A DNA stretch of 9,716 nt from an uncultured Verrucomicrobiota bacterium. GTDB lineage: Bacteria > Verrucomicrobiota > Verrucomicrobiae > Opitutales > Opitutaceae. A program made the position numbers and the translations under genes. Below are positions 5,122-9,716 of the stretch, one piece after another. Positions within the stretch are counted from its first letter, which is position 1. Each line of letters begins with the position of its first letter. The notes beneath the pieces are model-generated. The model was not told where the DNA came from, did not search any database, and saw only the letters and a program-made list of their open reading frames with translations. The stretch spans positions 1-9,716 of the forward strand of contig CAMLNJ010000072.1 of the NCBI GenBank assembly GCA_946481225.1. The letters run 5' to 3'.

Positions 5122-6170
5122 TGAACATCCGCATTCTCAACCGCGAGGGCCAGATCCCCGCCGACAACTGGTATCAGATCGAGGTAGTGGGCGAGCACTA
5201 CAACCCCGGCGCAGATCTGGTGCAGGTGATCGACGCCCGCGCCGTCGAGCACATCGTCAACCGCTTCGCCGAGGAGGCGAAGGCCCCGAACTTCGCGGGC
5301 ATGCGCATCGGCAAGGATCACCTGGCCGACGACATGAGCCAGCCCACCGAGGCGCTCGGCTGGCTGATGGAGCTCCGCAACCGCGACGGCCAGCCCGAGG
5401 GGCGCATCGAGTGGACGCTCGTCGGCCGCCCGCTGATCGAGTCCAAGCCCGGCCAGCCGCCGGTCTACAAGTTCTTCACCACGGAATACGACGTCCCGGA
5501 TACCGAGCCGGCCGGCACGGTGAAGATCCGCAACCGCGATGTCCGGGCCGTGCGCCCGCTTCGCCTCGCCGGTTTGGACGTGACCAACAAGCCCAACAAC
5601 AAGGGCGGAAAACCCATTTCCAACCGCGATCCCGGCACGCAGTCGGGGCGGAGCGAAAACCAACCCACCGACACCATGAATCCGAAAGTGCTCAAACTCC
5701 TCGCCGCGCTGGGCGTCACGCTCGCGCCCGATGCCGCCCCCGAGGCGGTCGACGCCGCCCTCGACCAGGGCATCGCCAAAGCCGGCGAGGCCGGCCAAAT
5801 CAAAAACCGTCTCACCACCGCCGAGGCCGAACTCTCCAAGCTGCGCGATGCGCAGATGGCGACCGACCTCGACGCGCGCAAAGACAAGATCACCAACCGC
5901 GAGGCGGTCGAAAAGATGTATCGGGCCGACCGCGACGGCACGCTCGCCCTCCTTGATGGCGTGAAGGGCGGCGGCGAACAGCCCGCCCGCATCACCAACC
6001 GCGAGACCGCCAAGACGCCGCCGGCCGGTGGCGGCGACGCCGCCGACCAGGCCGAAGCGGCCAAGGCGAAGCGCATCAAGAACCGCGCCGACGAACTGAA
6101 GGCGCAGAGCCCCCGCCGCTCGTTCTCCGCCTGCTTCGGCCAGGCGCGCTCCGAGATCGAGTCCGCCTGA
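5121..6170 (+). CDS. prohead maturation protease fused to scaffold (Mu gpI/gpZ-like)
   Basis: The 349-residue protein would be the phage head protease with a C-terminal scaffolding region, as in Mu gp32. The protease half (1-170) begins with a short strand, then WYQIEVVGEHYNPG. It has an NFAGMRIGKDHL segment (57-68) matching the conserved D-x-E/D-H region, with His67 the likely catalytic histidine, the EALGW turn (77-81), VYKFFTTEYD (115-124) where relatives carry the catalytic Ser, and VRPLRLAGLDVTNKPNNKGG (144-163), the family's closing motif. The scaffold half (186-349) is Ala/Lys/Glu/Asp-rich and helical, starting at an internal Met186 (NPKVLKLLAALGVTL). Nine [I/L]-x-N-R tetrapeptides are spread over the whole protein. 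There is no Shine-Dalgarno sequence; the start abuts the heptamer array. The protease identity is firm by context; catalytic details are inferred. Confidence 0.82.
   Translation: MNIRILNREGQIPADNWYQIEVVGEHYNPGADLVQVIDARAVEHIVNRFAEEAKAPNFAGMRIGKDHLADDMSQPTEALGWLMELRNRDGQPEGRIEWTLVGRPLIESKPGQPPVYKFFTTEYDVPDTEPAGTVKIRNRDVRAVRPLRLAGLDVTNKPNNKGGKPISNRDPGTQSGRSENQPTDTMNPKVLKLLAALGVTLAPDAAPEAVDAALDQGIAKAGEAGQIKNRLTTAEAELSKLRDAQMATDLDARKDKITNREAVEKMYRADRDGTLALLDGVKGGGEQPARITNRETAKTPPAGGGDAADQAEAAKAKRIKNRADELKAQSPRRSFSACFGQARSEIESA
5676..6170 (+). CDS. possible separate scaffold product from an internal start
   Basis: In Mu the scaffold gpZ is made from an internal start within the protease gene. Here the in-frame ATG at 5676 (Met186) lies just after the Ser/Gln/Thr-rich linker between the protease and scaffold halves, which is where such a start would be expected, and would give 164 residues. 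There is no well-placed Shine-Dalgarno sequence (the nearest purine tract GGGGCGGAGCG is about 20 bases upstream). Most starts nearby also lack one, so this does not count strongly against it. Confidence 0.35.
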   Translation: MNPKVLKLLAALGVTLAPDAAPEAVDAALDQGIAKAGEAGQIKNRLTTAEAELSKLRDAQMATDLDARKDKITNREAVEKMYRADRDGTLALLDGVKGGGEQPARITNRETAKTPPAGGGDAADQAEAAKAKRIKNRADELKAQSPRRSFSACFGQARSEIESA

Positions 6171-6228
6171 TCCCCTCCCTGTCCGCGCCACTCAGTAACC
6201 GCATCCGACACCTCCAATCCTTCCCATC

Positions 6229-6849
6229 ATGAAGTGCCTCCAAACCGATATTAAGCACGGTCTCCTGGATAACCTCCCGGCGACCGTCGACCTCACCGAC
6301 AAGACCGGCCACCTCGTCCTCGTCGTCGACGGCGGCATCAGGACGCCCACCGCCGACACCGAAGTCGCCACTCATGTCCTCGTCGAGGACGGCGCGGTCG
6401 GCGAGATCGTCTCCGCCCTTCCGCTCACCGCCCTCAGCCAGGTGCGCGCCGTCGCCAAGGGCGCTGGCAATCAGGGCGACAACCTTGTCCTCGCGCTCGT
6501 CGCCACCGCCGCCGACCGCGGCAAGCTCCGCGCCCTGCCGGCGGATCCCGGCGTCTACTTGCAGATCGGCCGCGCCGAGGAAGACTTCGTCGACGGCCAG
6601 CACCTCAAGTTCCGTCCTCTCCTCCGGGTCGTCGTCGTGCCGAGCGTGGTGACCGCGCCCGCGGCCGGGCTCCCCGCCGATGGCGTGTTCGCCGGCCTCA
6701 ACTCCACGGCGGTCAATCCCACCAAGGCGGATTTCGACGCGCTCCTGGCGCAGTGCGAAATCCTCTGCGACTCGCATCGCGCCTTGGGGACCAAGGTTAC
6801 CGCCATCCACACCGCCCTCGTTGCGAACGGCCAGCTCGCCGTCGCCTGA
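6229..6849 (+). CDS. unrecognised probable capsid accessory (decoration-type) protein
   Basis: The 206-residue protein is of no family I can name with confidence. It sits between the protease-scaffold and major capsid genes, where many phages encode a head decoration or stabilising protein. Residues about 12-150 look beta-rich: alternating hydrophobic strands (HLVLVVDGG, THVLVEDGAVGEIV, NLVLALVATAA, FRPLLRVVVVPSVV) separated by Gly/Asp turns, as in small barrel capsid proteins. Residues 155-206 are helical (TKADFDALLAQCEILCDSHRA, then LGTKVTAIHTALVANG) and could be a tail that docks on the shell. Three cysteines occur (positions 3, 175 and 179). There is no signal peptide or membrane helix and no Shine-Dalgarno sequence. 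The gap of 58 bases before it holds no clear promoter. The decoration role is inferred from position and predicted secondary structure only. Confidence 0.65.
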   Translation: MKCLQTDIKHGLLDNLPATVDLTDKTGHLVLVVDGGIRTPTADTEVATHVLVEDGAVGEIVSALPLTALSQVRAVAKGAGNQGDNLVLALVATAADRGKLRALPADPGVYLQIGRAEEDFVDGQHLKFRPLLRVVVVPSVVTAPAAGLPADGVFAGLNSTAVNPTKADFDALLAQCEILCDSHRALGTKVTAIHTALVANGQLAVA

Positions 6850-6883
6850 ACCCGTCCAGAAACCGCAATCCGTAGCGCTTACC

Positions 6884-6907
6884 GCCCCGCCGCCACGACG
6901 GCGGGGC
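6884..6907 (+). other. GC-rich hairpin in the leader of the capsid gene
   Basis: GCCCCGCCG (6884-6892) pairs perfectly with CGGCGGGGC (6899-6907) around a six-base loop, ending 28 bases before the capsid gene ATG. No T-run follows, so it is more likely an RNA-stabilising or processing element than a terminator. It lies in the 86-base gap between genes, where no clear promoter is visible. Confidence 0.6.
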
Positions 6908-6935
6908 ATCCACCCAAGCTCCAGAAAATCCACCC

Positions 6936-7868
6936 ATGTCCACCAAGTCCAAACTCAGCGTCCTCTCCGGGCGCCCCACCATCCGCGAATACGCCCAGGG
7001 GGCCGCGCAGGAGGCCACCTCCGAGCTGGCCTCGTTCCTCGCTCCGACCGTCGAGACCACGAAGCACTCCGGCAAATACAAGGTCTACGACGAGGAGACC
7101 CGCTTCAAGATCCCCGACACTCTCCGCGGCCTCGGCGGCGAGGCGACGAAGCTCCTCTTCGACCGCGGCGACGCCAACTTCGACTGCGCACCGCATGCCC
7201 TCGATAGCGAGCTCGACGACGTCGAGATCGAGGAGGAGGAGGGTGAAAACCTCCTCATGGAGACGGCCGACGAATCCGCCGCCCTCGCCGGCTTGGCGCA
7301 CGAAAAGCGCGTCGTCGACAAGGCGGTCGCCTCCGCCCCGGTCATCGCCGAGAAGGGCAACTGGACCAACGACGCGAAGGATCCCGTCGCGGAGCTGAAC
7401 GAGACCATCGTCAACGTCATCAAGAACGCCGGCTACGGCTCGATGATGCAGGTGGGTATCGTGCTCCCGCCCTCCGCGCTCGTTACCTTCTTCGCAAACG
7501 CGAAGGTGAAGGGCTACTTCCCTGGCATCGAGAGCATCGCTCCGACCCTCGAAAACCTGAAGAAGCTCCTCATCTCCGCCGACAAGACCTTCACCAAGGT
7601 CAGCTGGCTGAGCTTCGACGCCGCGCCGAAGGGCAAGGCCAAGGACAAAAAGTTCTTCCTGGAGGACAAGCTGCTCGCCTTCGCTCGCCTGGAAAAGCCC
7701 ACCCGCCGAGATCCGTCTTTCATGAAGACCTTCCGCGTGCGCGGCCGTTGGATGATCCCCGGCACCTACCGCCGCACCGACGACCGCGGCGAGGTCGTGA
7801 AGATGGATTGGTCGGAGCAGGTCGTGCTGACCAACGCGTCCGCCGCCGAGCAATACAACATCACCTAA
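6936..7868 (+). CDS. major capsid protein (HK97-fold, Mu gpT-like position)
   Basis: The 310-residue protein would form the icosahedral shell. Length is close to Mu gpT (about 305), and the gene follows the protease-scaffold and accessory genes as expected. Sequence hallmarks of this capsid type are visible: an N-terminal helix (15-33), FLAPTVETTKHSGKYKVYDEE (34-54), which reads as the start of the shell-forming region, FDCAPHALDSELDD (82-95), which resembles the typical aromatic/acidic segment before the spine helix, and EKRVVDKAV (123-131). A Glu-rich stretch (95-104) and a Lys-rich one (231-239, GKAKDKK) are marked charge clusters. The C-terminus IPGTYRR...VVKMDWSEQVVLTN reads as terminal beta strands. 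There is no membrane segment. The ATG has no Shine-Dalgarno sequence. An intrinsic terminator follows the stop after 19 bases, so capsid transcripts may end there while reduced read-through serves the next genes. Confidence 0.82.
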   Translation: MSTKSKLSVLSGRPTIREYAQGAAQEATSELASFLAPTVETTKHSGKYKVYDEETRFKIPDTLRGLGGEATKLLFDRGDANFDCAPHALDSELDDVEIEEEEGENLLMETADESAALAGLAHEKRVVDKAVASAPVIAEKGNWTNDAKDPVAELNETIVNVIKNAGYGSMMQVGIVLPPSALVTFFANAKVKGYFPGIESIAPTLENLKKLLISADKTFTKVSWLSFDAAPKGKAKDKKFFLEDKLLAFARLEKPTRRDPSFMKTFRVRGRWMIPGTYRRTDDRGEVVKMDWSEQVVLTNASAAEQYNIT

Positions 7869-7887
7869 GCCCGCAGGTTGTCTCTTC

Positions 7888-7920
7888 GACCCTCCGAGCG
7901 AGCCGCTCGGCGGGTCTTTA
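7888..7920 (+). terminator. intrinsic (rho-independent) terminator after the capsid gene
   Basis: GACCCTCCGAGCG (7888-7900) pairs with CGCTCGGCGGGTC (7904-7916) in a 13-position stem with one T-C mismatch and an AGC loop, followed by TTTA. It begins 19 bases after the capsid stop codon. The T-run is short, so termination is probably partial. Confidence 0.8.
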
Positions 7921-7946
7921 GAGCCCACCTAGCCACCCACTAAATC

Positions 7947-8390
7947 ATGTCCTGGGATCCCATCTCCGAAGCCGACGCCCTCACCGTGGTCAATGCGCCC
8001 ACGCTCGCCGCGGCGCGCACGGCCGCGATCCAGGACGGCCAGGGCGATCCGCTGCCCGCCACGATCAAGCAAGTCGTCGACCAGGTGCGCGGCTCGGTCG
8101 GCGCCGCCGGTAAATACATCCTCGGCCCGGCCGGCACCGTGCCCTCGAAGCTCGTCGCCGCCGCTCTCGACCTCCTCGCGGTGCGTCTCCTCGCCCGCCT
8201 CGATCTGGAGATCTCGGCGGCAAAAGAAAAACTCTACGCCTCGGCCGAGGCTACGTTGAAGGCGGTCGCCGCGGGCAATTTCGACATCGAGGAGCCAGAG
8301 ATCCCGAGCGACGAGCCGACCACCGCCCCGCGCCCCCGCATCACCCCCCGCCCCCGCACCCACCGCCGCGAAGACGGCGACGGAGCCTAA
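7947..8390 (+). CDS. DUF1320-like phage protein (Mu gp36-type)
   Basis: The 147-residue protein matches by sequence feel and position the DUF1320 proteins that follow the major capsid gene in Mu-like phages, which are thought to act at the head-tail joint or neck. Recognisable parts are the helix-plus-loop ATIKQVVDQVRGSVGAAGKYILG (38-60), GTVPSKLVAAALDLLAVRLLARLDLEIS (63-90) and YASAEATLKAVAAGNFDIEEPE (97-118). These are typical in that the family repeatedly shows a Val/Arg-Gly 'VRG' start and a closing 'VA.G.F' motif. The last 20 residues (RPRITPRPRTHRREDGDGA) are unusually Arg/Pro-rich and are coded by a C-rich tract. In another frame this tract reads Ala/Pro-rich and runs into the methyltransferase frame. 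The gene starts after a terminator, with no Shine-Dalgarno sequence before the ATG. Confidence 0.65.
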   Translation: MSWDPISEADALTVVNAPTLAAARTAAIQDGQGDPLPATIKQVVDQVRGSVGAAGKYILGPAGTVPSKLVAAALDLLAVRLLARLDLEISAAKEKLYASAEATLKAVAAGNFDIEEPEIPSDEPTTAPRPRITPRPRTHRREDGDGA

Positions 8391-8394
8391 CGCC

Positions 8395-9225
8395 ATGTTC
8401 GACGAGGAGGCAAAGTCCGAGCTTCCGCGCGCCAAGCCTGTAATCGGCTGGCCGGGGGGAAAGACGCGGATGCTGAAACACATCCTGCCGAAGATCCCGG
8501 AGCACACGCTTTACTGCGAGGTGTTCGGCGGTGGCCTGGCCGTGTTCCTCGCGCACACCCCGTCCGAGGTGGAGGTCATCAACGACATCAACGGCGACCT
8601 GGTCAGCTTCTACCGGTGCTGCAAATACCACCTGGAGGCGCTCCTCGACGACATCGACCTCGTGCTGAACTCACGCCAGGAGCTGCGCGACTACCTCGCC
8701 CAGCCTGGTCTCACCGAGATCCAGCGCGCCGCGCGGTGGTTCATCCGCAACCGGATCAGCTTTGGCGGCCAGGGCCAGAACTTCGCCGTCCATCGTAGCC
8801 ATCCGATGAACAGCCGGGCGAAAAACATGCTGGCGATTCGTTCGCTCAACCGTCGCCTGGATCGCACCACCATCGAAAACGTCTCCTGGGAAAAGTGCCT
8901 CGCGCTCTACGACTCGGGCGAGAGCTTCTTCTTCCTTGATCCGCCTTATCTCGACGCAGGCGGCTCGGCCTACGGTGGCTGGAGCGAGCATGAACTCGCG
9001 CGCTTTGCCTCCGCCGTCGTGAAGCTGAAAGGCGAGTGGATGGTCACGTTCCAGGACTGCCCGCAGATCCGCGCGGCGTTCTCCGGTTTCCAGATCGCCG
9101 CGGTCGACCGCGCGAACGGTATCGGAAACAACGGCAAGAAACGCGCCGGGCGTCGCTACCTGGAAGTCATCATCACGAGCGAGCGCGACGAGTTCACGAC
9201 CGCACGGAAAGCGAGGGGCGCGTGA
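8395..9225 (+). CDS. D12-class N6-adenine DNA methyltransferase (Dam/DpnII type)
   Basis: The 276-residue enzyme would transfer a methyl group from S-adenosylmethionine to N6 of adenine in a short target, possibly GATC, though the target cannot be read from sequence. The motif order is that of the alpha/D12 group: motif X GWPGGKTRML (18-27), AdoMet-binding motif I CEVFGGGLAVF (41-51), acidic NDIN (63-66), and catalytic motif IV DPPY (182-185). RNRISFGGQGQ (118-128) reads like the DNA-contacting loop between them. All core residues are present, so it looks active. GGAG at 8382-8385 lies nine bases before the ATG, a better Shine-Dalgarno than most neighbours have. Its TGA overlaps the GTG of the next gene. 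Lying in the middle of the head cluster is unusual and suggests an added module (morphogenetic-cluster cargo), likely for anti-restriction. Mu uses the unrelated Mom for that purpose. Confidence 0.9.
   Translation: MFDEEAKSELPRAKPVIGWPGGKTRMLKHILPKIPEHTLYCEVFGGGLAVFLAHTPSEVEVINDINGDLVSFYRCCKYHLEALLDDIDLVLNSRQELRDYLAQPGLTEIQRAARWFIRNRISFGGQGQNFAVHRSHPMNSRAKNMLAIRSLNRRLDRTTIENVSWEKCLALYDSGESFFFLDPPYLDAGGSAYGGWSEHELARFASAVVKLKGEWMVTFQDCPQIRAAFSGFQIAAVDRANGIGNNGKKRAGRRYLEVIITSERDEFTTARKARGA
9213..9218 (+). promoter_or_regulatory. Shine-Dalgarno site deciding a GTG start
   Basis: GAGGGG lies three bases upstream of the GTG at 9222, which overlaps the methyltransferase stop codon (GTGA). This purine-rich site supports GTG 9222 as the start of the last gene; the next in-frame ATG would be at 9360. 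Confidence 0.5.
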
Positions 9226-9716
9226 TCTACTCCAAGCCGCTCCCCTTCGCCGAAGCCCTCGGAAGCCAGGCCGTGCGCCGCTTCCTGCCGACCGACTTCG
9301 CCTCCGGCCAGCTCGCGAAGCTCGATCCCGCGCTTCTGCGTCGCTCGCAGTTCTCCGCGATGGTGCAGGATCTCGACCACCTCGACGAGCTGGCGACCAC
9401 TTACCGCGAGATCCTCGCCGGCACGCTTGACCGCGCCACGGCCCGCCTCCGCATCAAGACCTACCTTGACCGTAAGGGCTACGCGCCCGATCCCGACAAG
9501 GCCGGCGGCCTCCAGGACCTCAGCAGCGACCGCCGCATCAACCTCCAGCTCGATACAAACGTCGAGATGATGCGCGGCCTGGGGAACCACCTCCAGGGCT
9601 TGGAGCCCGCGGTCCTCGACATGTGGCCGGCCCGCGAGCTGGTGCGCCTGGAGGACGCGGAGCAGCCGCGCGACTGGGTGCAGATCTGGAACGATGCCCG
9701 CGCCGCCACCACCGAG
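9222..9716 (+). CDS. MuF-like head morphogenesis protein (partial, runs off the window)
   Basis: The frame from GTG 9222 stays open to the window end, giving 165 residues. PLPFAEALGSQAVRRFLPT (7-24) matches the N-terminal 'PF.EAI...PT' start typical of Mu F-type minor head proteins. Residues 73-100 form a helical region with GYAPDPDKAGGLQDL. The SDRRINLQLDTNVEMMRG segment (102-119), WPARELVR (135-142) and PRDW (149-152) resemble the conserved RL...TN motif and the following W/PA..L.R and PRDW segments of SPP1 gp7/MuF-type proteins. In Mu this protein is a minor capsid component injected or needed for head completion. The gene overlaps the methyltransferase stop. In Mu its homologue follows the portal gene directly, but here it is placed after the capsid, gp36-like and methylase genes. 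Family assignment rests on motif memory, not on a search. Confidence 0.58.
   Translation, partial: MIYSKPLPFAEALGSQAVRRFLPTDFASGQLAKLDPALLRRSQFSAMVQDLDHLDELATTYREILAGTLDRATARLRIKTYLDRKGYAPDPDKAGGLQDLSSDRRINLQLDTNVEMMRGLGNHLQGLEPAVLDMWPARELVRLEDAEQPRDWVQIWNDARAATTE

Noticed and set aside
5028..6191. A long minus-strand open frame (387 residues) opposite the protease-scaffold
   Set aside because: Its composition is that of a complementary shadow. Its start region merely reads the heptamer repeat backwards (EQGARSEEPGSRA), a known artefact of such repeats.
1..9716. tRNA genes, CRISPR arrays, insertion sequences, or phage attachment sites
   Set aside because: No cloverleaf, regularly spaced repeats, transposase gene or terminal repeats were found by reading. 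Mu-like phages integrate by transposition, so no specific attachment site is expected inside the head cluster.

Overview
The window is a GC-rich stretch of a Mu-like (transposable, tailed) prophage or phage, covering the end of an early/lysis region and most of the head-assembly cluster. All supported genes lie on the + strand, most separated by 0 to 25 bases or overlapping by a few, so most of it looks like one or two long transcripts. The host phylum cannot be proven from this piece. The high GC, several starts without a Shine-Dalgarno sequence, a GCTCCTN heptamer tandem repeat and the flavour of the small proteins make a Verrucomicrobiota-type host (Opitutaceae-like) my best guess. That is a recollection-based inference, not a measurement.

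Layout. Bases 1-55 hold the Ala/Pro-rich tail of a gene cut by the window edge. Bases 62-863 hold three small genes: a charged helical protein, a lipoprotein overlapping it in another frame, and a membrane-anchored coiled-coil protein. This has the look of a lysis/spanin-type cassette. Next come a winged-helix protein like Mu gp25 (885-1154), a tiny membrane protein (1154-1345), the terminase small subunit (1348-1917), the terminase large subunit (1914-3362) and a DUF935 portal with a basic N-terminal extension (3365-5101). These are followed by a fused protease-scaffold (5121-6170), an unrecognised probable capsid accessory protein (6229-6849), the major capsid protein (6936-7868), a strong intrinsic terminator (7888-7920) and a DUF1320-like gp36-type protein (7947-8390). 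The window ends with a D12-class adenine DNA methyltransferase (8395-9225) and the start of a MuF-like head morphogenesis protein that runs off the end (9222-9716).

How the genes work together: the two terminase subunits would dock on the portal and package DNA by a headful mechanism. The portal, scaffold and major capsid protein would build the prohead, the protease would mature it, and the gp36-like and MuF-like proteins would complete the head or neck. The methyltransferase probably modifies phage DNA against host restriction, a role filled in Mu by the unrelated Mom.

Most notable oddities: a hydrophobic-x-Asn-Arg tetrapeptide occurs nine times across the protease-scaffold and three more times in the portal; a heptamer tandem repeat spans the portal stop codon and reaches the protease start; the MuF-like gene sits after the capsid and methylase genes instead of after the portal; the protease appears to have Thr where relatives have the catalytic Ser; and the capsid gene is bracketed by two RNA hairpins.
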